A stretch of 63,199 bases of DNA. It comes from an uncultured Coriobacteriales bacterium (lineage in GTDB: Bacteria > Actinomycetota > Coriobacteriia > Coriobacteriales > UMGS124). Each line of letters opens with the position of its first letter. Within the stretch, counting starts at the first letter, position 1. Positions 9,401-16,490 of the stretch are shown piece by piece. The notes under the pieces are model-generated. The model saw only the letters and a list, made by a program, of their open reading frames with translations. It did not search any database and was not told the DNA's origin. The DNA lies in assembly GCA_902464015.1 (NCBI GenBank), contig CABQHM010000013.1:1-63199 (forward strand), in the 5' to 3' direction. The position numbers and the translations under genes were made by a program.

Positions 9401-12358
9401 AACAATGTACTTGCCCGTTTTGTCCACCGTGCCGACCGTACCCTTGGCAAACAGTGCACCATAGGTGCCAGCGTTCGTGCCAGCGGCACCAACGGTGATG
9501 GCCGAGAAATCGGCACCCTCGGGCGCACCGGTAAAGCCAGACACACTCTGCTCGGAGCCGTTATACGTCTTGGTGTCGGAATTCGCGGTCAGGGACACGT
9601 TCTTGTAGTAGTAGACGTTGATGACGCTGGAACCATCGCGGTTGACCGTGATGGTCGCATCCTGACCGGGTACCACGGTGTAGCCGTCAATAGTCTTGGC
9701 GCAGTCGGTCACGCTGACCTCGGTACCCCAAGCAGCAGACTTGGTGTCAGAATCAGCAACCTTGGTTTCGGTACCGTTGAGGTAGTAGTTGACCGTGTAG
9801 TTGACGGCATCCTTCTCGTACAGGAATTCAACAGTGTTGTCGCCCTCAACGATGATATGCGTCTTTTCGGCAGGGACGATCAGGTGGTAGCCATCAATCG
9901 TCTTGGCCGTCTCGGTGTATTCCTTGCCCAGCTCGCCATAGCACGTGTCAGCCGGAGCGAGCTCTTTATTCGTGCCGTTCTCCAGGTACTTCACCTGGTA
10001 AGAAACGAGCGGCGCCCACGTAGCCTTAAGAGTCACGTTGTGGGAAGGCATGGTGAACGTATCGTCGCTCTTAAGAGTGGTGACGCCATCCAGGCCCGTA
10101 ACGGTCCAGCCAGTGAACCTGTAGTTCTCACGCGTAGGCTCGTGCCTCACGGTCTGAGTCGAACCCTCCGGAGCAGTGTACATGGTGGCGTCCGAGCTGC
10201 CCCAAGTGCCACCGTCCAAATCATAGATAACCTGATAACCGCCAACGTACTTGGCATAGAAGTTCGTGGAGTCATTCACCGTATACGGCAAGGTAACAGG
10301 CTGCGTAAAGTTTTGATCGAGATACCAGCCAGAGAACGTATAGGTGACACCGTTCACGACCTTGGTATCAGGAAGGCTACCGTTATACACATCGGACAGA
10401 TTAGTCTTGTCGCCCTTCACATAGTTCTGCGATCCAAGCAGGGCAAACTGTGTGCTGTCCGCATCACGCAGGTAGTACTTAACAAGTGCGACGCCCTTAC
10501 ACTTGATGGACACGTTGCAATCAAGGTGCTTGTCAGGATTACTCTGATTGTTCTTAGAGATTTTCGCAGGTACAAGCGAAATCTCTTCGACATCATCCTT
10601 AGTGAATTCAACACCAGGAAGCTGAGCTTGAATGACCGACTTGTAGTTCTCGTAAATCTGATTCCAGGCGTCAGAGCCCCTCGGCACAACATTTGTACCG
10701 TTGGGCCAAGAAACCACGCGCTGGTCGACGTTGTCGAAGCAGTTCTTGCCATCGGACCAGGTCGCGCCGGTAACGTTAACCGTTGCAATACCGTACTGAG
10801 GGCCCCAGTGTCCCGTGTCGTTGGAGTTTGCGTCCTTTGTCGGGTCAAGCAGGTAGTAGACACCAGCCTGATCCGTCGCCTCGGTAACGGCCTCAACCGT
10901 GATGTCCTTTGTCGCCATCACCGACGAGCCATCAGCATTGGCAAACGTAAGGTTCACCGTTGCGGTACCCTGGCGATGGCCCGTGACCAAACCGCTCTCA
11001 TCGACGGTCAGAATTGCTTCGTTGGAAGAAGACCAGGAGGCGGTGCCATCCGCATTGGCAGGATCAGTCACAGCCGTCAGCTGAAGCGTGGAGAACTGAG
11101 TTACAGAGCTCTCGCCCGAAATCGAAACGCTCGTAGCGGGCGTTGAGGCGACAACGTGAATTGTATAGGTGTCTTTAATCGTCCCAAAAAAGGAGGGAAC
11201 CGCATCAGTGATAACCGCATCACCCTCGGCAACGCCTGTTACAGTAGCAGTCGAGCCATTGCCTACAACAGTAGCGACACTGTCGTTGTCGGTCGTCCAG
11301 GTATGCGTGTACCCATCATAGGAACTGGTCAGCGTAATCGTCTGGCCGACCGTGATTGTCTTTTCCGCGACAAGGGCCACCGCGTTGACGTCGGCCTCGC
11401 CATTGCCCGTTTCGGCAACGGAGGCGGCACCATTGGCGCCAGCGGCAGTATCGCCCGCGGGGCTCGCGCCCTCGGTCGTGGTCGCGGCGCCCTCGGTCGT
11501 GGTCGCGGCGCCCTCGGTCGTGGTCGCGCTGCCCTCGCTGGGTGCGACGGTGTCGGCCGCGCCCTCGTCGGTCTTCGGCTCGTCGGCAGGAGTCTCGGCG
11601 GCATCCTGACCCTGCGAGGCATCGCCGGCGGGCGCGACTACCTCAGGTGCCGGGGCGGGATCGGACTGAGTGGTCGGCTCGGTGACAACCTTAACGGTAA
11701 CGTTCGAGTTGAGGGTAGCTTCAGATACGGTGTAGAGTCCCTGCGCGTCCGCATGGAGCTCGGTTTCCTGGCCGTTGACCAGGGTCTTTACAGCCTTGAG
11801 GTCATAGCCGGCCATGGGTGCAACGCTAAAGACAAACGCTGCATGCGCAGGCACGGTGATAGACTCAGTGGGTGCCGCAAAGGCCTGACCATTGTAGTGC
11901 AGGGTGGCGTTGGGAACATCAATCCCCACGTTTACCTGGCGATTTGCCTCTGCTTCAGCAGCAGCCTGCTCAGCGGCGGCTTGATCGGCCGCAGCCTGCT
12001 CAGCGGCAGCCCGCTCGGCAGCGGCTTGATCTGCTGCAGCCTGCTCGGCCGCAGCGCGCTCGGCCGCAGCGCGCTCAGCTTCGGCAGCCGCCGCGGCTGC
12101 CTGGGCCTCATCGGCAGCCTGCGCCCCGTTGGCTCCCTGGTCTTCCGCTACGGCCTGCCCCTGAGCCTCAGGTTCATACACCTCCTCTACGGCCTCTTGA
12201 GCGTCTTGCGGTGCAATGGCCTCTGCCAGGGCACGGGTAGCACCCGTCGGCCACATGGAAAAGACCAGCAGCGCAGACATTGCTGCGGAAACGACCCTTT
12301 GCGACAAGGGCGCTTGCACACTGTGCCGTCGTGCTTCGCTTTCGCTTCTCTTCGTCAT
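1..12358 (-). CDS. Giant secreted repeat protein (adhesin-like), 3' part outside the window
   Basis: The gene runs off the left edge: 4,119 codons are present and the C-terminus, with any wall anchor, is missing. The ATG is preceded by AGGAGT. Residues 1-46 form a Sec-type signal peptide ending near LAEA. Residues about 84-138 are Ala-rich AAAEQ/AAADQ repeats, about 276-296 are three 7-residue TTEGA repeats, about 404-484 resemble a Big_2 Ig-like domain, about 650-770 resemble InlB B-repeats (YTFSGWYLD, YRFTGWTV), and about 790-912 hold two MucBP-like segments. From about 920 onward there is an array of MBG/YDG-type repeats carrying K-x-YDG or YNG every 80-95 residues; I count about 37 motifs. 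Sampled motifs at 1667, 3707, 5567 and 8204 and the left edge are all in one frame. I translated the first third completely and only sampled the rest. Likely role, by inference: surface adhesion. Confidence 0.9.
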   Translation of the reverse strand, partial: MTKRSESEARRHSVQAPLSQRVVSAAMSALLVFSMWPTGATRALAEAIAPQDAQEAVEEVYEPEAQGQAVAEDQGANGAQAADEAQAAAAAAEAERAAAERAAAEQAAADQAAAERAAAEQAAADQAAAEQAAAEAEANRQVNVGIDVPNATLHYNGQAFAAPTESITVPAHAAFVFSVAPMAGYDLKAVKTLVNGQETELHADAQGLYTVSEATLNSNVTVKVVTEPTTQSDPAPAPEVVAPAGDASQGQDAAETPADEPKTDEGAADTVAPSEGSATTTEGAATTTEGAATTTEGASPAGDTAAGANGAASVAETGNGEADVNAVALVAEKTITVGQTITLTSSYDGYTHTWTTDNDSVATVVGNGSTATVTGVAEGDAVITDAVPSFFGTIKDTYTIHVVASTPATSVSISGESSVTQFSTLQLTAVTDPANADGTASWSSSNEAILTVDESGLVTGHRQGTATVNLTFANADGSSVMATKDITVEAVTEATDQAGVYYLLDPTKDANSNDTGHWGPQYGIATVNVTGATWSDGKNCFDNVDQRVVSWPNGTNVVPRGSDAWNQIYENYKSVIQAQLPGVEFTKDDVEEISLVPAKISKNNQSNPDKHLDCNVSIKCKGVALVKYYLRDADSTQFALLGSQNYVKGDKTNLSDVYNGSLPDTKVVNGVTYTFSGWYLDQNFTQPVTLPYTVNDSTNFYAKYVGGYQVIYDLDGGTWGSSDATMYTAPEGSTQTVRHEPTRENYRFTGWTVTGLDGVTTLKSDDTFTMPSHNVTLKATWAPLVSYQVKYLENGTNKELAPADTCYGELGKEYTETAKTIDGYHLIVPAEKTHIIVEGDNTVEFLYEKDAVNYTVNYYLNGTETKVADSDTKSAAWGTEVSVTDCAKTIDGYTVVPGQDATITVNRDGSSVINVYYYKNVSLTANSDTKTYNGSEQSVSGFTGAPEGADFSAITVGAAGTNAGTYGALFAKGTVGTVDKTGKYIVTEAQNGGLLITPYADEIVIKIKGATDSKTYNGTEQSVEGFTVESISTNLITKNQVVLRTDVAAKATGTNVGTYNMRLAGTSFTLADGVSGNFASASIRFDVTDGALTITKRPVTLKSADLSKEYDGTPLVNGATPVKVSGDGWVEGEGASYAFTGTQTAVGSSANAFTYTLNEGTNPDNYTITKTDGTLTVKDRAEKYKVTIKANSATVTYDGKTHEAKGLESTTVIANGRTFTVEGLTTTNSKGTGVGAEGIDAGDYANKITGTPVIRDAAGNDVTSQFEVTTVDGKLTIAKRDVRIKPAKASKQYDGTALVATDFEVVSGSFAEGEGIESCTYAGQQIQVGTSESTIETVTPKANTNLDKNYNLRKDPGALTVTNRDADAKYKIEVEAKSATATYDGEEHTASGLATDKFTIKGVEYTVSGLTAEVKGTDAGTYRNFIVGTAKVTDPAGNDVTDQFAVSTKSGNLEIAKRSVTLTSADATKAYDGTALTNDKVTVSGDGFVKGQGATFDVTGSQLNAGKSANSFTYALNEGTNPNNYTITKSEGTLKVTANEQAVVVKVKGNTNTQLYDGAEHAATGYSVEGVTVDGADSSLYDARADVDFKFKGTASAKRTDAGKTDMELKAEQFENINKNFSNVTFEIVEDGSVTITKRVVTLTSASAYKTYDGTALVKDEVTVSGDGFVMGQGATYSVTGSQTNAGESFNTFSYTLNKGTNADNYTIKKQEGTLVVNPVMASVVVTIVGNHASGTYNGKELSASGYTFSSNNELYTQDKAVFTGTAEAKRTDAGKTDMGLKADQFSNGDAVNFKNVVFKVSDGYVDIAKAQVTLKSADLSKQYNGTALVNGTAALEIETGWVEGEGATYTFTGSQTVVGSSPNAFTYTLNEGTKAGNYTIDKTEGTLTVMNRDAKYEVTVKAHSATVTYDGKAHEAAGVETDTFVIDGATYTVSGLTTENPSKVDAGTYTNNVTGTPVVKDADGNVVTDQFMVNTENGKLVINQAEVTLTSASGEWTYDGTKHSKHEMETVSGFAEGEGATFTYSASITNAGNVENAFVYKLNANTKSSNYRFTTNNGTLKVTPVTDKVTVIITGNSATAAYDGTEKTVTGYIVTSDNAAYTEANIKFTGTAVAKGTVVGTYDMGLNAGQFSNISDNFTNVEFIVHDGKLTITGGQIDVAGVDWRTQDVQKVYDGNPLSAYAASATDKNGNALKVEYSVDDGKTWVSDPAKVNLTHFGDQAVMLRATGPNYAEGQYAFSSEKVAITKRLVTLTSEGANKKYDGTALTNGTVTATPKGEGVGFVDGEGVTVTVTGSQTAVGESDNTFTYEFNEGTNAADYLVTSKYGKLIVTANDSEVVVKITEHSGSFAYDGTEKTVEGYDFETSNPFYTQADFEFSGNATVSGTDAGTYNMELEPGDFKNTSASFSKVTFVVVDGALTITPKGIEPTEDNGMTVGELPDVVYNGQPQRQAPVVKDGDKKLVEGEDYELSYSADVTGADVTNAGTVTVTVTGKGNYTGKFDVTYQILKRQVDLTSGTQTWTYDGQAHSLTEVSGWQQSGDRGFVTGEVSDVRATGSVTYVADGKVTNAITYAKSADFRADNYIITKHEGTLAVTPVADKVTVTVKGNSKTEAYDGTEKSVTGYTVASISNSLYKQGDFAFSGKAVAKGTAKGTYTMDLNEGQFSNTNANFSNVEFIVEDGTLTIEGGQIDADGVTWYTSDVKKMYDGAPLSANRASARDKHGNALTVEYSLDGKTWMSDPAAITATNVGDSATVYLRATGSNYAEGQYATSSEKVGVTMRPVYLTSAGATKVYDGTPLTRNAQSDVTVKGAGFVEGEGATYNITGSQTLAGESFNEFTYTLNEGTLEENYFIVCSFSKLIVTADDSEVVVTITEHSGTFGYDGTEKTVEGYDFAASNKLYTQADFEFSGDATVRGTDAGTYDMQLKPGDFKNTAGSFSKVTFVIVDGTLTITPKGIEPTEDNGMTVGALPDVVYNGTEQAQKPVVKDGDKTLVEGEDYELSYSADITNAGTVTVTVTGKGNYAGSVDVTYQILKRQVELTSGSKTWTYDGQAHSLTEVSGWQQSDDDNTGFVDGEVADVRATGTVTYVADGKVTNAISYTELAGFKAGNYEITKHEGTLEVTPATGKVIVTITERGGSYTYDGTEKSAEGYDFVASDPLYTQADFAFTGDATVRGTDAGTYEMQLKSSDFANTSTNFAEVEFVVVDSELTIAKRTVTLTSADGAKVYDGIALTKNEQSDVTVTGGEGFVAGETLAYEISGTQTVVGSSENTFVATSSETAKVDNYDVTYVYGTLTVSAQSIVPDPENPDTYKGVTVDDPVDSVYDGQQHKWLPVVTDAEGNALVEGEDYTVSYDKDDFTNVTGDITVTITGIGNYTGTVTKTYKITKAPLAVAALSASKVYDGSALTAGGTIDGLVADETAQAVTSGSQTEVGFSANVVDSIAWGTALESNYYIASQADGTLTVTPKGIAPEPGNGMTVGTLPDVVYNGSEQVQKPTVKDGDTELVEGVDYDLTYSEDLTNAGTVTVTVTGKGNYAGSVDVTYQITPATLTVSTPSASKVYDGEALAAEGSVSGFVAGESAPLATTGSQTLVGSSTNTYAIDWAAEGATAKQSNYVVSEELGTLTVTETTDEIVATPASYTGVYDGNAHGVNVTVTGLPKGYSVKSAISYAQATDVTGDAPVVANVDELVIVNAQGEDVTANLNIQKGTGTIAITPATLTVTMPSASKAYDGCTLTAEGKVSGFVAGESATLVTTGSQTLVGMSDNTYELVWDGNAKATNYEVVENIGTLEVTQSQAAIVIVPQGASKTYDGTPLEAAGYDVYGLPTGFTLTAAVLGSQTNVGGSYAEVDSYVIENAAGEDVTDQFANVSCGMATLSVAKRPVTITSADATQVYNGTELTAHEATVTAGEGIVEGETLEYEFFGSQISVGSSQNTFVARSGEGTDVDNYDITYVYGTLTVTPKGIAPEPGNGMTVGTLPDVVYNGSEQVQKPTVKDGDTELVEGVDYDLTYSEDLTNAGTVTVTVTGKGNYAGSVDVTYQITPATLTVSTPSASKVYDGEALAAEGSVSGFVAGESAPLATTGSQTLVGSSTNTYAIDWAAEGATAKQSNYVVSEELG
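1489..1980. repeat. Copy 2 of the 492-bp near-identical direct repeat
   Basis: Second copy of the block at 1-492. The two diverge abruptly after 492/1980, where copy 1 continues into GTAGACGTAC and copy 2 into CAGCCTGGGA. Near-identity at the DNA level implies a recent in-frame duplication or gene conversion inside the surface-protein gene. Confidence 0.9.
11471..11533. repeat. Three tandem 21-bp repeats (TTEGA-type)
   Basis: Three consecutive 21-bp units starting CTCGGTCGTGGTCGCG, the third with small changes at its end. On the minus strand they encode a 7-residue Thr/Glu/Gly/Ala unit in the low-complexity N-terminal stalk of the giant surface protein. Units of this type are prone to copy-number change without loss of frame. 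Confidence 0.85.
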
Positions 12359-12681
12359 CTCTCCACTCCTTCGAACCGTGTGGGCGTCCCCACGCATGAC
12401 AAACACCTATATGGCCCTACCAATGCACACAGTGGCATATGCAACGATAGAACCATACAGATATATATTTTAGTCATTCTCCGGACGGAAAAAATAACCG
12501 GTCATGCCTACATTATGTCAAAATCGACTATTTGAAATAATTTGCGCAATAGTTGTAATGATTTGCAGAATACCAGATAGATGGTCATATTTCTACTGAA
12601 TGTAACATTCATACGACAAATCTAGCATAATATTTTGCGTCGATGTTTCAAACTCCTGAATCCCCAGATTACCAGAGAACT
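12359..12681 (-). other. AT-rich intergenic region upstream of the giant surface-protein gene
   Basis: No gene seen. This is the most AT-rich stretch of the left half of the window. It lies upstream of the giant surface-protein gene and downstream of the LuxR regulator gene, both on the minus strand. It holds a candidate promoter (separate entry) and a perfect 13-bp palindrome, GAATGTAACATTC, at 12598-12610. Confidence 0.6.
12492..12521 (-). promoter_or_regulatory. Candidate promoter of the giant surface-protein gene
   Basis: On the minus strand a consensus TTGACA (12521-12516) is followed after 18 bp by TTATTT (12497-12492). This leaves a 5' leader of roughly 125 nt before the ATG at 12358. 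The -35 is perfect and the -10 weak. Confidence 0.4.
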
Positions 12682-14274
12682 TTATTCATCTTCTTCCACA
12701 CCCAATAATACAAAAAGCTCCCCTCGGCTATGCACGCCAAGCTTCTTGTAAATGCGGCCGGTATGCGCCTTGATGGTACCGCGGGCGATGAAGAGGTTCT
12801 CCTCCATCTGCTCAATGGGCATCTTGCGCGCCATGAGCTGGAGGACCTCTTCCTCGCGGTCGGTAAGGTTGTGCTCGCGCGAAATGTCGGACACGCGCAT
12901 GGCAAGGCGGCCGGGCGCAAAGGGATCGGGCCTGGAAGGCACAACCGGCGCAGCTTCGAACTGCACCACGGCAGGTGCCGCATTTGCCCCGAAGGAACCG
13001 CCTGCAAACGAGGCCGCAGCAGCCTCCACGGGGGCCTCAACCGGACCAGAAAAGTCCTCGTGCAAATCGATGCCCCAACGGGCGCCAAGGCTCTTCTCAG
13101 GCAGCACGATGACGAGGAATGCCACGAACACCGCAAGGGCAACCACCAGGTGCGCGATATTGCTTACTTCCACCGAAAACGTCTGGGCCACCAAAATGTA
13201 GGCCACCCAGCCCATGCTCTCCATGATGTAGCGCGCCGCACGCTCGATGCCGTTGAGCCACGCAGCGTTGATGCCAAAGCGATAGGTGATGTTGCTCAGG
13301 ATGATCATGATGAACATAGAGAGCATCGTGTAGCCCGCATCGAAGAAGAAGGCCGTGGCCTGGGAATACTGGGCAAGAAGTGGCGTCACGAGCAGCGAGG
13401 TGGCGCAGATGAGCGGGAAGGCCACGCGGTAGATGGTGTCGAAGTTGAACCAACGCGAGGTGGAAAGCGATCCCAGAATCACAAAAGCGCAGGCAAAAAG
13501 CGTACCGAGCACGTTTCCGGCAACCATGGGCTGGCCGGGCATCGTGGCAAACTGCATGGCAAACGAGCACACCGCCATGAGTGCGATGGGCTTCACCGGC
13601 ACCGCCGTGCGCGAAATGACCTCGCCTGCATGAGGCCGTTCGGCCACAGGAAGCGTCACAAAAGAGCGATGCGCCCAGCCCAGGGACACAATGGGCAGCA
13701 CGCAGGAGAATACGGCAATCCATGCAGGGTTGAGTCCCATGAACACCCAGCAAATGAGCTCGCCCACAAAAATGGACGCCGCATGGTACACGGCCACGCG
13801 CATGGGGTTGAGCGCCCCGAAGAACTCGCACCACAGCAAGATGAGAAGCGCCAGGCCGCCGCCGGTGAGAACGAGGCCCATATATTTGAGCGTTGTAAAA
13901 CCCGCCGCCACGGGCGCGCCCACCGCGGCTGGAATAAAGCACGCTGCCACAAGCAGAATCGAGCCGAACGTCATTGATGCGCCCGTAACGGCAAGACAGG
14001 CGCGGTTGCTCCACATAGGCACGATGCGACGCGCGAGGAGCGCCACCACAAGCGAGACCACACCGATGCACGTCTCGAACAGCACGTAGTCGGTGAACTC
14101 TATCCCAGGAAAAGCCCCGAAACGGAAGAAGGTCGCGATCCACGCGCGATAGACGCCCACGCCCAAGAAGGCCACGGGCATGGCGGACAAGCGGAGAAAC
14201 ATGGCCTTCCAGCGTGGCCAGAAGCTATGTGAAAAAGAACCCATCGTGTAACCCATCCCCTCTTGAAACCGCAT
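12682..14274 (-). CDS. LuxR-family regulator with multi-span membrane N-terminus
   Basis: A protein of up to 530 residues. The first 370-400 residues are hydrophobic, with about 10-12 predicted membrane spans. A linker follows, then a C-terminal LuxR/GerE helix-turn-helix (LTDREEEVLQLMARK, GTIKAHTGRIYKKLGVHSR). Such membrane-anchored LuxR proteins are abundant in Eggerthellaceae beside respiratory reductases and are thought to sense the substrate in the membrane or periplasm. The gene is divergent from the Tat flavoprotein at 14412, which it probably controls. The start is uncertain: Met1 (14274), Met7 (14256) and Met11 (14244) are all possible, and the AGAGGGG lies directly before Met7. Family call is firm; target is inferred from position. 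Confidence 0.9.
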   Translation of the reverse strand: MRFQEGMGYTMGSFSHSFWPRWKAMFLRLSAMPVAFLGVGVYRAWIATFFRFGAFPGIEFTDYVLFETCIGVVSLVVALLARRIVPMWSNRACLAVTGASMTFGSILLVAACFIPAAVGAPVAAGFTTLKYMGLVLTGGGLALLILLWCEFFGALNPMRVAVYHAASIFVGELICWVFMGLNPAWIAVFSCVLPIVSLGWAHRSFVTLPVAERPHAGEVISRTAVPVKPIALMAVCSFAMQFATMPGQPMVAGNVLGTLFACAFVILGSLSTSRWFNFDTIYRVAFPLICATSLLVTPLLAQYSQATAFFFDAGYTMLSMFIMIILSNITYRFGINAAWLNGIERAARYIMESMGWVAYILVAQTFSVEVSNIAHLVVALAVFVAFLVIVLPEKSLGARWGIDLHEDFSGPVEAPVEAAAASFAGGSFGANAAPAVVQFEAAPVVPSRPDPFAPGRLAMRVSDISREHNLTDREEEVLQLMARKMPIEQMEENLFIARGTIKAHTGRIYKKLGVHSRGELFVLLGVEEDE

Positions 14275-14294
14275 CTACCAGCGGGGTTACCACA

Positions 14295-14332
14295 TTAAAC
14301 CACATTCTGTCGCGAAAGTTGCTATGGTTTAA
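14295..14332. promoter_or_regulatory. Inverted repeat in the LuxR-flavoprotein intergenic region
   Basis: Arms TTAAACCA (14295-14302) and TGGTTTAA (14325-14332), 22 bp apart, lie between the divergent LuxR gene and the flavoprotein gene. The spacing suits a dimeric regulator or overlapping promoters. Being an operator is inference. Confidence 0.35.
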
Positions 14333-14365
14333 GTCAACGCGGGGCACCGAGCACCGCATGCACAG

Positions 14366-14384
14366 ACCGTTGCACGCCAACGGT
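14366..14384 (+). promoter_or_regulatory. Small hairpin in the flavoprotein 5' leader
   Basis: ACCGTTG and CAACGGT arms separated by CACGC, about 28 nt before the ATG at 14412. It could be a second operator half-site pair or an mRNA hairpin; nothing distinguishes these. Confidence 0.3.
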
Positions 14385-14411
14385 TAGAGCAACTTCGAAA
14401 GGGGATCTGTT

Positions 14412-16217
14412 ATGAGCATCACCACTTCTCGTCGCAGCTTTGTCAAGGGCGCTGGCGCAGGCATCGCAGCCGTTGCCGCCACTTCCATGATTTCCGGCGT
14501 TGCCTTCGCCGACGATGCCAAGGCTTCCGAGGTCAAGGACGGCACCTACACCGCCGCCGCCCGTGGCAAGCACGCCGACGTCAACGTTGAGGTCACCGTT
14601 GAGGGTGGCAAGGTCACCGACATCAAGATCGGCGACAACATCGAGATGCCCGGCATGGTCGAGTCCGTCGAGAAGGTCATGCTGCCCCTCATCATTGACA
14701 ACCAGACCCTGAACGTCGACACCGTCACCGGCTCCACCATCACGAGCATGGCCGTCCTCAACGCCGTGACCGACGCTTGCAAGCAGGCCGGCCTCGAGGC
14801 CTCCATGTCCGCCGCCGAGCACGCCGCCCCCGTGTACGAGGCTCCTGCCACGACCGACGCCGACGTCATCGTCCTCGGCGCCGGCGGCGCTGGCCTGTCC
14901 GCTGCCCTCACTGCTGTCAAGGCCGGCAAGACCGCCATCGTGCTCGAGAAGCTGCCCAGCATCGGCGGCAACACGCAGATCTCCGGCGGCGGCATGGCCG
15001 CTCCCTGCAACTGGATGCAGAAGGAGGAGGGCATCGAGGACTCCCCCGAGCTCTTCGAGAGCGACATCATCGCCGGCGGCGACGACACCGACCAGGACCA
15101 CGACCTGGTCAACGTCCTTGCCAACAGCGCCCTCGAGTCCGCTGAGTGGCTGCGCGGCGAGCACAACGTCGAGTTCGCCCGCATGAGCTTCTTCGGCGGC
15201 CATTCCGTGAAGCGCTCCCTCGTCCCCAAGGGCGAGTCTGGCGCCCAGATCACGTGGCCTCTCAAGGGCGACGCCGAGGCTGCCGGTGTCACGATTTACA
15301 CCAACATGCGCGCCAGCGAGTTCGTCGTTGACGACAGCGGCACCATCACCGCCGTCAAGGCCTCCGACCCCGACGGCAACGAGTACGAGTTCACCGGCAA
15401 GGCCTTCGTCCTGGCCACGGGCGGCTTCGGCTCCAACGTTGAGATGCGCCTGCAGTACAACCCCGACCTCGACGAGAACGTCCACTCCACCGACACCGTG
15501 GCCACCACGGGCGACGGCATCGTCATGGCCCAGGGCATCGGCGCTGGCCTCGTGGGCATGCAGTGGATTCAGACCTACCCCACCTGCGACCCTGTGACGG
15601 GCGCCCTGCTCTACATCTACGACATGCGTCTTGACGACCGCGGCATCCTCGTGAACGCCGAGGGCGACCGCTTCGTTGAGGAGCTCGACCGCCGCGACGT
15701 CATCTCCAACGCCATCAAGTCCCAGACCGGCGAGGTCGCCTACCTGCTGTGGGACCAGGCCGGCGTGGATGAGACCGGCCTGTTCGACGCACACCCCGGC
15801 GAGGTCAAGATGGGTTATGACCTGGGCACCCTCTTCAAGGGCGACACACTCGAGGAGGTCGCCGAGGCTGCCGGCGTCGATGCCGAGGAGCTCGTGAAGA
15901 CCGTTGAGCACTGGAACGAGATGTGCGACGCCGGCGCCGATGCCGACTTCAACTACCGCTCCAAGATGAACAAGTTCGAGACTGCTCCTTACTACCTGGG
16001 CGCCTGCGTGCCCTCCGTGCACCACACCATGGGCGGCGTGCACATCAACACCGACGCCCAGGTCGTGAAGGAGACCGGCGAGACCATCCCCAACCTGTTC
16101 GCAGCTGGCGAGGTCACCGGTGGCATCCACGGCACCAACCGTCTGGGCTCCGACGCCGTTGCCGACTGCATCACCTTCGGCCGCATCGCCGGCGCCTCTG
16201 CCGCCGAGCTGGCCTAA
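14412..16217 (+). CDS. Tat-exported FMN/FAD flavoprotein reductase (fumarate/urocanate reductase-like)
   Basis: 601 residues. The N-terminus carries a Tat signal (SRRSFVKG, then a hydrophobic Ala-rich stretch). Residues about 40-130 form an FMN-binding domain with DTVTGST (103-109), matching the ApbE flavinylation motif in which the last Thr receives FMN. From about 150 there is an FAD domain (VIVLGAGGAGLSAA, dinucleotide-binding). The C-terminal HHTMGG and GGIHGTNRLGSDA motifs and the DRRDV motif match the His/Arg active-site motifs of the flavocytochrome c fumarate reductase family. The usual H-P-T motif is Y-P-T here (QTYPT), so the substrate need not be fumarate. No heme motif is present. 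GAAAGGGG precedes the ATG. Of the four Tat flavoproteins in the window only this one has an FMN domain. Confidence 0.9.
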   Translation: MSITTSRRSFVKGAGAGIAAVAATSMISGVAFADDAKASEVKDGTYTAAARGKHADVNVEVTVEGGKVTDIKIGDNIEMPGMVESVEKVMLPLIIDNQTLNVDTVTGSTITSMAVLNAVTDACKQAGLEASMSAAEHAAPVYEAPATTDADVIVLGAGGAGLSAALTAVKAGKTAIVLEKLPSIGGNTQISGGGMAAPCNWMQKEEGIEDSPELFESDIIAGGDDTDQDHDLVNVLANSALESAEWLRGEHNVEFARMSFFGGHSVKRSLVPKGESGAQITWPLKGDAEAAGVTIYTNMRASEFVVDDSGTITAVKASDPDGNEYEFTGKAFVLATGGFGSNVEMRLQYNPDLDENVHSTDTVATTGDGIVMAQGIGAGLVGMQWIQTYPTCDPVTGALLYIYDMRLDDRGILVNAEGDRFVEELDRRDVISNAIKSQTGEVAYLLWDQAGVDETGLFDAHPGEVKMGYDLGTLFKGDTLEEVAEAAGVDAEELVKTVEHWNEMCDAGADADFNYRSKMNKFETAPYYLGACVPSVHHTMGGVHINTDAQVVKETGETIPNLFAAGEVTGGIHGTNRLGSDAVADCITFGRIAGASAAELA

Positions 16218-16280
16218 GGGTCTAGCTCGGAGATGCTCCGCCTACGTGGAGGAAGCATCTCATATATAAGTACGTACGAT

Positions 16281-16325
16281 AAGCCCGGGCGCCCCGCAAC
16301 CAAGCCGAGGTGCCCGGGCTTTTGC
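16281..16325 (+). terminator. Rho-independent terminator after the flavoprotein gene
   Basis: AAGCCCGGGC-GCC and GG-TGCCCGGGCTT arms close a stem of about 13 bp with one mismatch, followed by TTTGCG. It lies 64 bp after the stop at 16217. Confidence 0.75.
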
Positions 16326-16490
16326 GTTTGCGGGGTGACGAGACTTTTTGACGCATAACCTCGGGTCCCCATGAACGAGCCATTCATGCCTGACCCAGAT
16401 TGTTGGTTTGCGGGTACAAGGTGGCTCTTCATCCACGCGCTCGGGTATACTGTCATAGCAGGACAAACTCATGTTGAAAGCAGGTGCCGT

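Noticed and set aside
2369..11146. A 2,925-codon plus-strand open frame antisense to the surface protein
   Set aside because: It follows from the repeat sequence and codon bias of the minus-strand gene; it has no ribosome site, and its product is a low-complexity Val/Gly/Leu/Asp mixture with no domain. The minus frame has a signal peptide and recognisable domains.
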